Shown here: piece by piece, positions 39,974 to 49,585 of the stretch
Layout of the letters: each line of letters starts with the position of its first letter
How positions within the stretch are numbered: position 1 is the first letter of the stretch
Source of the DNA: Parcubacteria group bacterium
GTDB lineage: Bacteria; Patescibacteria; ABY1; Buchananbacterales; UBA6539
Reading direction: 5' to 3'
Length of the DNA: 50,038 bases
Assembly (NCBI GenBank): GCA_002687175.1
Contig: NYZP01000023.1
Span: forward strand, 1 to 50,038
Notes under the pieces: generated by a model
Database searches by the model: none
Told to the model about the DNA's origin: nothing
The model's input: only the letters and a program-made list of their open reading frames with translations
Position numbers and translations under genes: made by a program

Positions 39974-41395
39974 ATGGAAGAAACCAGAAAATTAGCACAC
40001 AACACCATAATTCAAATTCTAGGGAAAGGCTTAACCATCACCTTTGCCTTAGTTGGCTTTGGTTTAACCACTCGGCATTTAGGTCAAGAAGGTTTTGGAT
40101 TTTTAGTTACCATCTATGCCTTTTTAACTATTTTTGGCATCTTGGTTGATTTGGGGTTACAAATGACCACCACTCAATTAATTTCAAATCCTAAAGAAGA
40201 CGAAAGTAAAATTTTAAGTAATGCCTTAACCATCAGGTTAATTGCTTCAATTATTTTTTTGAGCATAGCACCAATTGTCGTCTTGTTCTTTCCCTATCCC
40301 AGTATTGTAAAAATTGGTGTTGCGGTAGCAGCGGTTGGTTTCCTTTTTAATTCACTAACCGCAACTATTACCAGCCTTTTTCAAAAACACTTGACCATGA
40401 TTAAATCAGTTATTGCTGATGAAGCTGCTAAAATAATTTATCTAACTCTAATTTTTGCGGCGGTTTTTTTAAACTGGGGTTTATTCGGTATTATTGCCGC
40501 TTTAGTTGTAGACAGTATTGTCACTTTCGCCATCCTATTTTATTTTGCCCAAAAACAAACTGTCCTAAAACCAAGCTTTGATTTTATAATTTGGAAAAAA
40601 ATATTTACTAAAACTTGGCCCATTGCCTTAACTATTGCTTTAAATTTAATTTATTTCAAAGGTGACCTTTTTATTATGTCATTAATCAGAACTCCGTCAG
40701 AGGTTGGTCTTTATGGTGCTCCTTATCGTGTATTAGAAGTTTTAATAAATATCAGTTTTTTATTACTGGGATTAATTTTGCCGATTCTAGCGGCTTCAGC
40801 CGCAGCCAAAAATTTTACTAAATTTAAAGAAATGCTTCAATCTACTTTTGACTTCTTGGTTATTTTTACGGTGCCAATGATAATTGGTACTTTATTTCTA
40901 GGTGAAAGTATTATGGTTTTTGTTTCTGGGTCCGAGTTTATTATTTCTGGACAACTAATTAAAATTTTAATGTTGGCTACCGGTGCCATCTTTATTGCCT
41001 CTTTGTTTGGTTATGCCGTGGTGGCTTTAGACCAACAAAAAAGAATGATAAAATTTTATGCGATTAATGCTGTCATTTCAATTATTGGTTACATATATTT
41101 AATTTCTAATTATGGTTATTGGGGTGCCGCCTGGATGACGGTTTTTACCGAGGTTTTTATTTTAGTCACTGCCGGTTATGTGATGTATAAAAATATAAAG
41201 TTTTTACCCAAACTTACATTACTTGGTAAGTCAATAATTGCCAGTTTATTAATGGCTATTCCTCTAGTTACTTTTTCCAACTTAAATTTTTTAATTTTGG
41301 CCTTCACCGCAATCATTGTATACTTTGTTACTTTGTACGCTCTAAAAGGTTTTGATAAACAGTTTGTTTTAGACATTATAAAAATTAAAAAATGA
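39974..41395 (+). CDS. Polysaccharide flippase (Wzx/MATE-like)
   Basis: 473 residues with about 13-14 membrane helices. The start MEETRKLAHNTIIQILGKGL and the TRHLGQEGFGFLVTIYAFLTIFGILVDLG segment (in two pieces) are typical of the polysaccharide biosynthesis/Wzx family in the MOP superfamily. It likely flips a lipid-linked oligosaccharide across the membrane. Its stop overlaps the ATG of the HD-hydrolase gene (ATGA). With the O-antigen ligase gene at 42678 it suggests surface glycan assembly. Confidence 0.88.
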   Translation: MEETRKLAHNTIIQILGKGLTITFALVGFGLTTRHLGQEGFGFLVTIYAFLTIFGILVDLGLQMTTTQLISNPKEDESKILSNALTIRLIASIIFLSIAPIVVLFFPYPSIVKIGVAVAAVGFLFNSLTATITSLFQKHLTMIKSVIADEAAKIIYLTLIFAAVFLNWGLFGIIAALVVDSIVTFAILFYFAQKQTVLKPSFDFIIWKKIFTKTWPIALTIALNLIYFKGDLFIMSLIRTPSEVGLYGAPYRVLEVLINISFLLLGLILPILAASAAAKNFTKFKEMLQSTFDFLVIFTVPMIIGTLFLGESIMVFVSGSEFIISGQLIKILMLATGAIFIASLFGYAVVALDQQKRMIKFYAINAVISIIGYIYLISNYGYWGAAWMTVFTEVFILVTAGYVMYKNIKFLPKLTLLGKSIIASLLMAIPLVTFSNLNFLILAFTAIIVYFVTLYALKGFDKQFVLDIIKIKK

Positions 41396-42384
41396 CGCCT
41401 CTCATAATTAATCATAAAATTTACGGCAAGCAAAAAATAACTGAACCGGTTTTGATTGAATTGATTAAATCTCCAGCCCTGCAACGACTCAAGCACATTG
41501 AACAGCATGGTACTTGGCAGTGGCATCAAGACTGGAAAAAAGAAAATTATTTCAGTCGATACTACCACTCGGTCGGAGTGATGTTAGTGCTTAAAAGATT
41601 TAATGCTAGCGTTGAAGAACAACTACATGGTTTATTGCATGACGTCTCCCATACGGTTTTTTCTCATGTTGCCGACTTTCTTTTTGGTAACGATCCCGGT
41701 ACCCACGACTACCAAGACAATAGACTTGCTAAATCATTTAAATTGCAAGGTATTGATAAAATTTTAAAAAAATACGGTTTTGAATCATCACATATTTTAG
41801 ATGATAAAAAATTTCCCCTAGCCGAACGTGACTTACCTGACTTGTGCGCCGACCGTATTGATTATACTCTGTCCGATCCCTGGGCTAAAACTTTTTACAC
41901 TACTTCACCAAAAAAAATTCTAGATAACCTGACGGTTCATAAAAATCAATTTGTCTTCAAAAATAGATTTGGGGCCAAAGAATTTGCCAGTTTATATGAA
42001 AAACACAACTATAATAATTGGTGCAACCCTCTACAAATTGCGATTTTTACTTTATCGGCTCAAATATTACGCGAGGCACTTAACAAAAAAATAATCTCTA
42101 AGAAAGAACTTTACGCCACCGATGAGTACGTTTTAAAAAAATTAAGACGAACAAACAACCCAGTTATTGTAAAAAAATTAGAACAGATCAAAAAATTAAA
42201 AATTCGTATTGTACCAAAAGACCAGGCTGATTTTTGGAGCACTTCAAAACCCAGAGCAGTTGATCCATATTTTTTACAAAAAGGAAAACTGATTCGCCTC
42301 TCAAAAGTTGACACGGCTTATAAAAAAAGGATTGCTAAGTGGGTTAAAAAAATTAAAAAAGGTTTTTGGATAAAAATAGTATAA
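41392..42384 (+). CDS. HD-domain phosphohydrolase
   Basis: 330 residues. The HD motif LLHDVSHTVFSH (about 81-92) with an upstream His in RYYHSVGVM and a downstream DLCADRIDY. Close to the dGTPase/HD phosphohydrolase type seen in many archaea and CPR. It probably cleaves phosphate from a nucleotide or (p)ppGpp-like molecule; not determinable. It starts four bases inside the flippase gene. Confidence 0.85.
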   Translation: MTPLIINHKIYGKQKITEPVLIELIKSPALQRLKHIEQHGTWQWHQDWKKENYFSRYYHSVGVMLVLKRFNASVEEQLHGLLHDVSHTVFSHVADFLFGNDPGTHDYQDNRLAKSFKLQGIDKILKKYGFESSHILDDKKFPLAERDLPDLCADRIDYTLSDPWAKTFYTTSPKKILDNLTVHKNQFVFKNRFGAKEFASLYEKHNYNNWCNPLQIAIFTLSAQILREALNKKIISKKELYATDEYVLKKLRRTNNPVIVKKLEQIKKLKIRIVPKDQADFWSTSKPRAVDPYFLQKGKLIRLSKVDTAYKKRIAKWVKKIKKGFWIKIV

Positions 42385-42432
42385 AAAAAGACGAGCCGAG
42401 GATCAATTAAGATCTCAGATCGTCCAGAGACA

Positions 42433-42612
42433 CTACTCATCATCGTCCAAATGGACAGTTTCTTCGTGGGTACTTTTACGCTCCTCGGGGGTTTGGACTA
42501 ACGGAATCCCTCCAAATTGGCTATTCGGTAACCGCCTACCAAAGACTAAGACGCCAAGTCTACCGAAACCTCTCTCGCCATACCCTCCTGCTGGATGATA
42601 ATTTTCCATCAT
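42433..42612 (-). CDS. Possible small soluble protein
   Basis: 59 residues from MMENYHPAGG, with AAAGGG seven bases upstream; the longer open frame starts at 42642. Glycine- and charge-rich (GERGFGRLGVLVFG, then HEETVHLDDDE). No family recognised. It is the only candidate in the 290-base gap between the HD-hydrolase and ligase genes. A short open frame by chance cannot be excluded. Confidence 0.4.
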   Translation of the reverse strand: MMENYHPAGGYGERGFGRLGVLVFGRRLPNSQFGGIPLVQTPEERKSTHEETVHLDDDE

Positions 42613-42677
42613 ATCTCTACCCTTTAAGTTAGCTGCCACCAATTTTTAATCACTATATAATATAACAAAAAAATCAA

Positions 42678-43997
42678 ATGTTTATCTTCGATTTCAGTTG
42701 GGAAATTCAACATTTCTTAAATCAATTCTGGCACCAGATAAATTTTTTACTGTTAATTATTTTTGTGCTGACCGGTTATTTAAGTTATAAAAATCCTGCT
42801 TATGCCGTTGGTCTAACCATAATACTACTGCCAACTTATTTATTTCGCTCATCCATTCTTGGAATACCTATTACTTTTTTAGAAATTTTGATCTTAACTA
42901 CTTTCCTTGGCTGGCTTTTAAAATCATACCTAAACGGTCAAGCCAGAAGTTGCTTTCAGTCCAGCTTCTACTGGCCAATTAGCATTGTGCTTATAGCAGC
43001 GACAATTTCTGTATTATTAGCACCGGACCTGAGACAAGCCGCCGGTATCTGGAAAGCCTATTTTATTGAACCAATTTTATTTTTCTTGGTAGCAACTAAA
43101 GTTTGGCGAACAGAACCGGGTCAAAAAATTATTTTATGGTCGTTAGGAATTTCCACTCTAACCATATCTCTTCTTGGTATTTACCAAAAATTTACCGGCT
43201 TTGGTATTTTTGAACCAGCCTGGATGGCCGCCGAACACCGCCGAGTAACTTCAATTTTTAGTTCACCAAATGCCGTTGGCCTCTATCTGTCTCCGATAGT
43301 AATGATTTACGTTGGTTGGCTAATTAGTGAAATAAAAAATTTAAAAAAAATTATTTTAAAACTACTAATTATTCTCCCCGCTTTAATTGCTATTATATTT
43401 ACAGTGTCCCGTGGTACTTGGCTGGGACTAATAGCAGCATCCATATTCATAGCTTTTTTTGCCTGCCCGCCGAAGTCACGCGAAGCGGGACGTAGGTGGG
43501 GTTGGAGTAAAAAATTAACTGCATTAATTGTTACTATAGTAATCTTTATAACGTTACTTATTCCTCTAAGTAGAAATCTACTGCTTCTGGCTATAACTTT
43601 CAAAGATACCTCCGGACAAAATAGACTTGAGCTGTATAGTATGAGTTATAATCATCTTTCTGGAAGTATTAAAGATTTTATTTTTGGTGCCGGCATTGGT
43701 GGCTTTGCTCAAATTCAAGACCAGCAACGCCAACCTTTAAAATTAGAGGCTTTGCTGTACCCTCATAATATATTTTTAAATTTTTGGTTAGAAATTGGAC
43801 TACTGGGCCTAATTGCTTTTGGCTGGCTAAAGATAAAATTTTTCAAAATTGGATTTCAAAATCTAAAAAACAATAAATGGCTTAGTTTGGGAATAATGGC
43901 TGCGATGATTACGATTATAACTCATGGCTTAATTGACGTTCCCTATTTTAAAAATGATTTAGCTGTTTTGTTTTGGTTGTTAGTTGGTCTAGTCTAG
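42678..43997 (+). CDS. O-antigen ligase/polymerase-like membrane protein
   Basis: 439 residues with about 11-12 membrane helices. The long loop with SGQNRLELYSMSYNHLSGS and FGAGIGGFAQI fits the Wzy/WaaL (O-antigen ligase) family, in which a periplasmic Arg and His act in glycan transfer. A stretch PPKSREAGRRWG near 260 is coded by a GC-rich palindromic insert (43466-43489) that does not disturb the frame. Confidence 0.8.
   Translation: MFIFDFSWEIQHFLNQFWHQINFLLLIIFVLTGYLSYKNPAYAVGLTIILLPTYLFRSSILGIPITFLEILILTTFLGWLLKSYLNGQARSCFQSSFYWPISIVLIAATISVLLAPDLRQAAGIWKAYFIEPILFFLVATKVWRTEPGQKIILWSLGISTLTISLLGIYQKFTGFGIFEPAWMAAEHRRVTSIFSSPNAVGLYLSPIVMIYVGWLISEIKNLKKIILKLLIILPALIAIIFTVSRGTWLGLIAASIFIAFFACPPKSREAGRRWGWSKKLTALIVTIVIFITLLIPLSRNLLLLAITFKDTSGQNRLELYSMSYNHLSGSIKDFIFGAGIGGFAQIQDQQRQPLKLEALLYPHNIFLNFWLEIGLLGLIAFGWLKIKFFKIGFQNLKNNKWLSLGIMAAMITIITHGLIDVPYFKNDLAVLFWLLVGLV
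43466..43489. repeat. GC-rich palindromic insert inside a coding region
   Basis: CCCGC/GCGGG arms around CGAAGTCACGCGAA. It stands out from the AT-rich gene and adds about ten basic residues in frame. Confidence 0.6.
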
Positions 43998-44002
43998 GTA
44001 AA

Positions 44003-44063
44003 TAAAAAACAAAGACCAGAGATCCTGAAACAAGTTCAGGATGACAATGGTCTTTGTTTTTTA
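44003..44063. terminator. Long double-hairpin terminator
   Basis: AAAAACAAAGACC pairs with GGTCTTTGTTTTT; the inner hairpin ATCCTGAA/TTCAGGAT is related to the element at 19281. It separates the convergent ligase and channel genes. Confidence 0.85.
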
Positions 44064-44069
44064 TTACTG

Positions 44070-44744
44070 TTATTTTTTGATCAATTTGTCGAGAACTTTT
44101 GCTGCTCTATCCTTCCCACCAAAACCAAATGCGATTCCACCGGCTAAAGAAACCATAAACACTAGACCGGTAAATAATATTTGAATTAATGAAGTAGCCA
44201 CTCGTAGTTGAATAAGCGCCGCCATAAAAGTAAAAATCATAATGGCCCACTTAGCAACATCGGCTAACATCTCAGCCGCGGAAAGTTTTGCGGCAACCGA
44301 AGTTTCTTTCACTAAAGTATGGATGAAGTTACTTACAATAATACCTACAATCAAAATAACTACTGATATAATGACGTTAGGGATGTAGAGAACAACTGCT
44401 TGCAAAAATTCTGAGATCTGATTTAAGTTCAAAATGTCTGCTGTTGCCACAAGTACCACGACGTACAGAAACCACTTTATCAACTCTCCTAAAGCATCGC
44501 TAATTTCCATTTTAAATCCAACTTTTGCTAATATTCCTTTTAGCCCAGTAGTCTCAATTGCTTTATCAACATAAATTCTTTGAGCCACTGTAGCAAATAA
44601 TTTACCAACACTCTTGGCAATTATAAGCCCAACAACGAATACGATAATAGCAATAAGAATGCTGGGAACTAGGCTGACAAAATCAAACCAAATTTCTGTG
44701 AACGAAGTAGTTAAAACTTCTCCCCAATCAGTTAAGCTTGACAT
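44070..44744 (-). CDS. Mechanosensitive-channel-type (CmpX/MscS TM-helix) membrane protein
   Basis: 224 residues from the ATG at 44744: a perfect AAGGAGG lies eight bases upstream; the open frame goes on to a GTG at 44753 inside that site. About four to five membrane helices. Repeated ILIAIIVFVVGLIIAKSVG and NVIISVVILIVGIIVSNF are the TM-helix repeats (PF05552) of CmpX-like proteins. The C-terminal FGGKDRAAKVLDKL is typical. It lacks the MscS beta domain. It probably senses membrane state. Confidence 0.8.
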   Translation of the reverse strand: MSSLTDWGEVLTTSFTEIWFDFVSLVPSILIAIIVFVVGLIIAKSVGKLFATVAQRIYVDKAIETTGLKGILAKVGFKMEISDALGELIKWFLYVVVLVATADILNLNQISEFLQAVVLYIPNVIISVVILIVGIIVSNFIHTLVKETSVAAKLSAAEMLADVAKWAIMIFTFMAALIQLRVATSLIQILFTGLVFMVSLAGGIAFGFGGKDRAAKVLDKLIKK

Positions 44745-44814
44745 AGGCGTCACCTCCTTTCAATTTTGCTTAAAAGCAAAACTTAAAAATTTGTATTAGT
44801 GCTTCCTAAGATAT

Positions 44815-45177
44815 TTAAACAGCACCTGTAGCCTCTATAAGCTGATTAATAACAAAAGTAGCAAGGGCGTATGAGACAAAGATAATAATCAAACCAATAA
44901 CACCAGCACTGATAATCTTTTTTGCCTGTGATACTTTTTCTTCATTACCGGCTGAAATTAACCAGACAAAACCACCGTAAAGAATAATAATAATTGCAAT
45001 GATCCCCAAAAAGCCGAGCAAGATTCCAATAATATCCATCACTCCTTCCCTAATATCTTTAGTACCTAAGCCAGTGGCCGTACCATATTCAATACCTGTT
45101 TCTAGAGCCAAGACTGGAACAATACTTAAGGCAAATAAAAAAACCATTGATAGTACAATAGCAATTCCTTTTTTCAT
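44815..45177 (-). CDS. VirB2/TrbC-like pilin
   Basis: 120 residues from ATG 45177, which has a GGGGGTG ribosome site; longer frames upstream lack one. Signal peptide (about 1-26, ending VLALE). Two membrane helices (about 50-75, LLGFLGIIAIIIILYGGFVWLISAG, in part, and 90-112) joined by EEKVSQAKKII, the usual TrbC/VirB2 pattern. Such pilin-like genes are very common in CPR genomes, where they may serve DNA uptake or host contact. No other type IV secretion genes are here. Confidence 0.8.
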   Translation of the reverse strand: MKKGIAIVLSMVFLFALSIVPVLALETGIEYGTATGLGTKDIREGVMDIIGILLGFLGIIAIIIILYGGFVWLISAGNEEKVSQAKKIISAGVIGLIIIFVSYALATFVINQLIEATGAV

Positions 45178-45327
45178 ATTTTCACCCCCTTTCTTAAGGT
45201 TTATATAATTTAAGAACCTAAATATACTATAACACAAAATAAAAAGTAATACCAAGAGTTTTACAAAAAATACTTTAAATTTACAAACACCCTGCAATAT
45301 GATAAAATACCAAAAGATCATAAAAAT

Positions 45328-47559
45328 ATGACTTTTTTGATTCTTAGACAAAAAACAAAAATAACAACTAATCAAAAAACTTATTTAAAGCTAGGAATAG
45401 GAGTCTTAGCTCTTTTTTTGCTATTACCCTCAGTTGTTCAAGCGAGGATTTTTAATCCCCATAATATTATTACTGATCAAGAGCTGTTTGATAAAAATAC
45501 TTTATCACAAGCCGCCATTCAAAAATTTTTGGAGAGAGAAAATAGTGTTCTAGCACGCTACAGCCAAGTTGTCGAGGGAACACCAATGAAAGCCTCGGAA
45601 ATTATTTGGCAGGTTGGCCAAACGCACAGCATCAATCCAAAATTTTTACTAACCACCTTAGAGAAAGAACAGGGCTTAGTTACTAGAAGCCAAGCAACTG
45701 AAAAAGCTTTGGACTGGGCCACTGGTTATGGTTGTTATGGTGGCGGTTGTAATGAAAAACATCGTGGATTTTTTAATCAAGTAGAAGCTAGTGCCGAGAC
45801 TCAACAGATATACAAACAAAAAGCGGCACAATTTACTTTTAAAGTTAACCAAACAGCAACCACTTTTGATGGCTATAAAGTAACTCCAGCGAATCAAGCA
45901 ACCACTAATTTGTATATTTATACTCCCTACATTGGCAACGCTCCGGAACTGGGAATCAGTTCACGCTTTGGTGCCAATAAACTTTTTTGGCGACTTTGGC
46001 ATCGTTATTTTTCTAACCAAAAATTTCTAGACGGACAAATCATAGCTTTTAATGGCAGCTACTACAAAATTGAAAATAATACTAAAAGAAAATTTTTATC
46101 CCGTGATTTATTTTTAAAAGATCATAAATCAACTGATGCGATAAATGTATCTTCAAAAGATTTAAATGCTTATCCTGATGGACCAACCATCAATTTTAGT
46201 AACGATACCTTAGTAAAGTCATCAGCCTCCGGACAAATTTATTTAATCTCGGAAGATACAAAGCGTCCAGTGATTGATAATGCCGCTTTAGCACTACTGA
46301 CTGATGTTTCAATTGCCGTAGTTACTTCCAACGAAGTACCAACGGTTTCGGAAGATCAATTAGCTGGTTACAGTTTAGGAACTTTAATTTCCAGTGCATC
46401 AATTTTTCCTCAGGGTAAACTGTACAAAGATCCGTCTGGACAAATCTGGCAAGTTAAAGATAGCTTAAAACATGAAGTTGATCCCGTTGTTTGGCAAAAT
46501 AATTTTAACTCATCGCCAACCGAATCAATTTCTGCAGAGGTAATTGAAAAATATCCTACCGGAGCACCGGTGAAGTTAAAAGACGGTACCTTTGTATTTG
46601 CTAATAGCAAATATTATCTAATTTCTAGTGGGGAACGGATGAAAATTGATGATCCCACAATCTTTAATCACGTTTTTGGTCTAAGTAAAAAAAATAGTGC
46701 CCTGACAATTTCGTCGGCACTGTTAGACGTACACGATGCTGGAGAGATAATTGATTATATTGACGACACCATTCAAAATTCTGCTCCGACAACTCCCACC
46801 ACCAGCTCTAGTGGCAACTATAATGCAGTTTTTGATTCTATGACTCCAGATGGTTTAATTCTGACAACCGGCCAAGCGGCTGCAGTCAATATTAAATTTA
46901 AAAATAATGGTTCTACCTCCTGGAACGAATCAAACGTCTGGTTAGAAATTACCAACAAAGGTGAAGCTGCTTCCTCCTTTAGCGTACCTGATAAAGTAAC
47001 AGTTACTGAAACCAGCGTGTCCAACGGTCAAATAGGTAATTTTACTTTTAACTTAACGGCTCCAACTGACAGAAGCGGTCTATTAAATCAAGAATTTACT
47101 TTATACTACAATAAAAATGGAACGCCAACTAAAATTGCCTCCATTGGTAAATTTATTATTGTAAAACCAGGAGTCTCTGCTCAAATTATCGAACACAATA
47201 TTCCAATTGCCGTTAGCAATCTCTGGAAACCAATTGATATTACCATGAAAATCAAAAACACCAGTGCCGACACTGCCTGGCTAAATCGAAAGACTGCCTT
47301 GGAGCTTTATAATCTAGACGGTACAACTTCATACTTTTATGACCCTAACGACTGGGTTAGGGAAGAAGTCGTTGGTGTACCACTTAATGGTTCAACCATT
47401 GAACCGGGAGAGATTGGAGAATTTAAGTTTACTTTGGATCCTCGAAATATTAAACCAAATCATTACATCTTAAACTTTCAATTAAAACTCTTAGATCAAG
47501 ACGAAGATGTCTTCTTAGATGGCCGTGATCAGTGGCATCGAGAGATTAGAGTTGATTAA
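45328..47559 (+). CDS. Large secreted protein: lysozyme-like domain, repeated KRxI units, Ig-like domains
   Basis: 743 residues. N-terminal membrane/signal segment (about 22-44, LGIGVLALFLLLPSVVQA). Residues about 75-235 look like a glucosaminidase/lytic-type domain (EIIWQVGQTHSINPKFLLTTLEKEQGL split in two, TGYGCYGGGC, GFFNQVEAS). Then three or four units with YYKIENNTKRKFL / YLISEDTKRPVI / YYLISSGERMKI. The end has two Ig-like domains (VNIKFKNNGSTSW, ITMKIKNTSADTAW). A cell-wall-acting or surface-binding role is likely; the enzymatic residues are not certain. Confidence 0.75.
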   Translation: MTFLILRQKTKITTNQKTYLKLGIGVLALFLLLPSVVQARIFNPHNIITDQELFDKNTLSQAAIQKFLERENSVLARYSQVVEGTPMKASEIIWQVGQTHSINPKFLLTTLEKEQGLVTRSQATEKALDWATGYGCYGGGCNEKHRGFFNQVEASAETQQIYKQKAAQFTFKVNQTATTFDGYKVTPANQATTNLYIYTPYIGNAPELGISSRFGANKLFWRLWHRYFSNQKFLDGQIIAFNGSYYKIENNTKRKFLSRDLFLKDHKSTDAINVSSKDLNAYPDGPTINFSNDTLVKSSASGQIYLISEDTKRPVIDNAALALLTDVSIAVVTSNEVPTVSEDQLAGYSLGTLISSASIFPQGKLYKDPSGQIWQVKDSLKHEVDPVVWQNNFNSSPTESISAEVIEKYPTGAPVKLKDGTFVFANSKYYLISSGERMKIDDPTIFNHVFGLSKKNSALTISSALLDVHDAGEIIDYIDDTIQNSAPTTPTTSSSGNYNAVFDSMTPDGLILTTGQAAAVNIKFKNNGSTSWNESNVWLEITNKGEAASSFSVPDKVTVTETSVSNGQIGNFTFNLTAPTDRSGLLNQEFTLYYNKNGTPTKIASIGKFIIVKPGVSAQIIEHNIPIAVSNLWKPIDITMKIKNTSADTAWLNRKTALELYNLDGTTSYFYDPNDWVREEVVGVPLNGSTIEPGEIGEFKFTLDPRNIKPNHYILNFQLKLLDQDEDVFLDGRDQWHREIRVD

Positions 47560-47567
47560 AAGAAAAA

Positions 47568-47612
47568 AGGGCTTTGATTTAAATTAAGTTAATTCAAATC
47601 TAACCCTTGTTT
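47568..47612. terminator. Terminator between convergent genes
   Basis: AAGGG...CCCTT and GATTT/AAATC pairings around an A/T-rich loop, then GTTTTTATT. Confidence 0.6.
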
Positions 47613-47615
47613 TTA

Positions 47616-48965
47616 TTATCCACGCCTTCTTCTGGCGCTTCTGCCAGAGCCTTCCCTTTCGACCGAAATTCTCTCCTTCAAGAGAACGGCACCTCGACTC
47701 GAAGGCTCGAATCTTAGACCTTCGTTGCAAGCCGCCTCAGCTTGGGCCCAATCACCTTTAGCAAAATAGCATTCGGCCAAGGCCAAGTAGCCGTTAGCTT
47801 TTTGTCGTTCCGTTTCCGAAACGTCGATGGCGACTAAAGCCATCTTTACTGCTCCGTCTAACTCCGCCCTGGAAACTGATCTCGAGGATTTCTGATCCAT
47901 TCTTGCAATATTCCAAGCATACAAGGACCAGAGCGGGTATTCACCGGAATCCGTTTTCACTTTGTCCGGCAAAAGACCATTGGCTTCCCACACCAGTAAC
48001 AACTGAGTGAGAATTTTTATGGATCTTGCGTATTCTTCTCCTCTTGCTTCGATATCGGCCTTGAGAAAAATCAGGTCCTCATCGGCAGGAAATTTTTCCA
48101 ACCCCCGATTAATAAGATTGTCGGCTTCAGAAATTTTTTCCGCGACAATTTCCTCACCTAAATCTGGCCAGTCACCGACTACACTTTTAGCTAACAAAGC
48201 GTAACCTTGACCACTGACACGCAGAGCAAGTGACTCTTGAACAAATTCTTTAGTCCGTTCAAATTCGCCATTCAGGTAATGCTCAGTCGCTGTATCAAGC
48301 AACTCTTGGTGGCGCTGTTTGCCAATACTAAATGGCCAATATCTTCCTTGACCGAAAGTGATGGCCAAAAAACTTATCTCACCGCTTTCAGCGGTATTGA
48401 GTGGTGCCCGAAGAGCAACCCAATACAACTTATCGGCTCTTTCAACATACCTGAAGGAACTTTCCAAGCTCCAGCCACGACCGGTATCAATAAAACTATC
48501 TTTTGCTCGAACACCATGCCCGGCGTCTCCGCCACCAATGACTACCGTGTTGGGAGTCAGGTTAGGTGGCTGAAACATGGTCAAAGAAAAATCATCGACC
48601 AAATAGTTACCAAACACATAGAAACCTTCAAGCTCTGAAAGTTTTAGCTCATGCTGTGGTAGACCGTTAATGTACCACTTTGGCGGACTACTGATACCGT
48701 CAAGCGAACGCATTAGGTCATTGTCTTGGAAGAGGCGTTCGTAGTCACCCAAGGTTACTGGTCTTGGCTGAGATGTCGACCTCTTCTCGTAAGATTGAAA
48801 CGAATACGTGTCAACTGAACGTAACTCCAACAATTGCCCATTGCTCATCTTGGCGTAAACGCCAAAAAATTCGGGCAATTGCTCATCATTTTCTTGTCCG
48901 GTTGAATAAGGCACAAAACCCAAAACAAGCACTGAAACAACTAAAAAGCTAATTATGTGCTTCAT
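47616..48965 (-). CDS. Secreted TPR-repeat protein
   Basis: 449 residues. Signal peptide (1-23, ISFLVVSVLVLGFVPYSTG). A first domain of unknown type (about 30-210), then TPR repeats (about 225-430: ATEHYLNGEFERTKEFVQES, GYLALAECYFAKGDWAQAEAAC split in parts) and a basic end (SGRSARRRRG). AAGGAG lies eight bases before the ATG. The gene is more GC-rich than its neighbours, a sign of transfer. Protein-protein interaction outside the membrane is likely. Confidence 0.75.
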   Translation of the reverse strand: MKHIISFLVVSVLVLGFVPYSTGQENDEQLPEFFGVYAKMSNGQLLELRSVDTYSFQSYEKRSTSQPRPVTLGDYERLFQDNDLMRSLDGISSPPKWYINGLPQHELKLSELEGFYVFGNYLVDDFSLTMFQPPNLTPNTVVIGGGDAGHGVRAKDSFIDTGRGWSLESSFRYVERADKLYWVALRAPLNTAESGEISFLAITFGQGRYWPFSIGKQRHQELLDTATEHYLNGEFERTKEFVQESLALRVSGQGYALLAKSVVGDWPDLGEEIVAEKISEADNLINRGLEKFPADEDLIFLKADIEARGEEYARSIKILTQLLLVWEANGLLPDKVKTDSGEYPLWSLYAWNIARMDQKSSRSVSRAELDGAVKMALVAIDVSETERQKANGYLALAECYFAKGDWAQAEAACNEGLRFEPSSRGAVLLKERISVEREGSGRSARRRRG

Positions 48966-49116
48966 TAATCTAACTCCTTTTTTGTAATGAACTACGCCAA
49001 AGAACTACTATATATTATAAAAAATGCTACTTTTATTGTAAAGTTTACAATTTATCTAAAACTTGGATTGATCCAATAAAAATTTTACCCTAAATAAAAT
49101 TTTTGAAACAAGTCAC

Positions 49117-49152
49117 AATATTAGCCCAGGCCTTGAGGCCTGGGCTAATATT
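49117..49152. terminator. Perfect palindromic terminator
   Basis: AATATTAGCCCAGGCC (49117-49132), loop TTGA, perfect complement 49137-49152. It follows the Cys-rich gene and shares its core with 1774-1813. Confidence 0.8.
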
Positions 49153-49177
49153 TAATCTTTTAGTTTTGTTAACAAAA

Positions 49178-49345
49178 TTAAGCTGAACAACTACACTTAA
49201 CTTGGGCTTCACCGCAACCGGAACATTTTGGCATACAGTGATCACCGCCACATTGGTGATCAGCAACATGATGATCTGACTCAGAATCACACATGTCGCA
49301 TTTAAAACCTTGGGTCTCCCCTTGGCATGTTGTACATGAATCCAT
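49178..49345 (-). CDS. Cys-rich metal-binding small protein
   Basis: 55 residues with eleven cysteines and five histidines: CTTC (4-7), CDMC (16-19), ADHQCGGDHC (28-37), CSGC and CSC. The layout (CxxC, FxCDxC, HxCGGDHCMPKC, CxCxx) recurs in short proteins of CPR bacteria. It should bind zinc or another metal; function unknown. It sits on the minus strand with a strong terminator after it. The larger opposite-frame reading at 49090-49290 is a shadow of this gene. Confidence 0.75.
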   Translation of the reverse strand: MDSCTTCQGETQGFKCDMCDSESDHHVADHQCGGDHCMPKCSGCGEAQVKCSCSA

Positions 49346-49360
49346 AGATTTGAATTATTA

Positions 49361-49582
49361 CTAATTTTTTAAATATTTAAACCTTGGGACAATTATACCA
49401 TCAACTTCCACGCTTTCCAAAAACATTTTTTTTGGTCTAACCCATAGCTTATCTACTGGATTATCATATAAAGCTTCATAGACCACCAACTCTTCTAATG
49501 TCTCACTATGTTTGGCAACACCAATTACTTTATATTCTTTTCCTTTGTAATGTTTATATTTACCTAATTTTACTTCGGGCAT
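49361..49582 (-). CDS. DUF1653 protein
   Basis: 73 residues. The pattern GKYKHYKGKEYKVIGVAKHSET...LVVYEALY...LWVRPKKMF is the DUF1653 signature: a small beta-barrel of unknown function in many bacteria. It starts four bases after the stop of the metallo-beta-lactamase-fold gene, so the two form an operon. Confidence 0.88.
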   Translation of the reverse strand: MPEVKLGKYKHYKGKEYKVIGVAKHSETLEELVVYEALYDNPVDKLWVRPKKMFLESVEVDGIIVPRFKYLKN

Positions 49583-49585
49583 ACA

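Noticed and set aside
49090..49290. 66-residue minus-strand frame
   Set aside because: Shadow of the Cys-rich gene and the palindromic terminator; no start signal.
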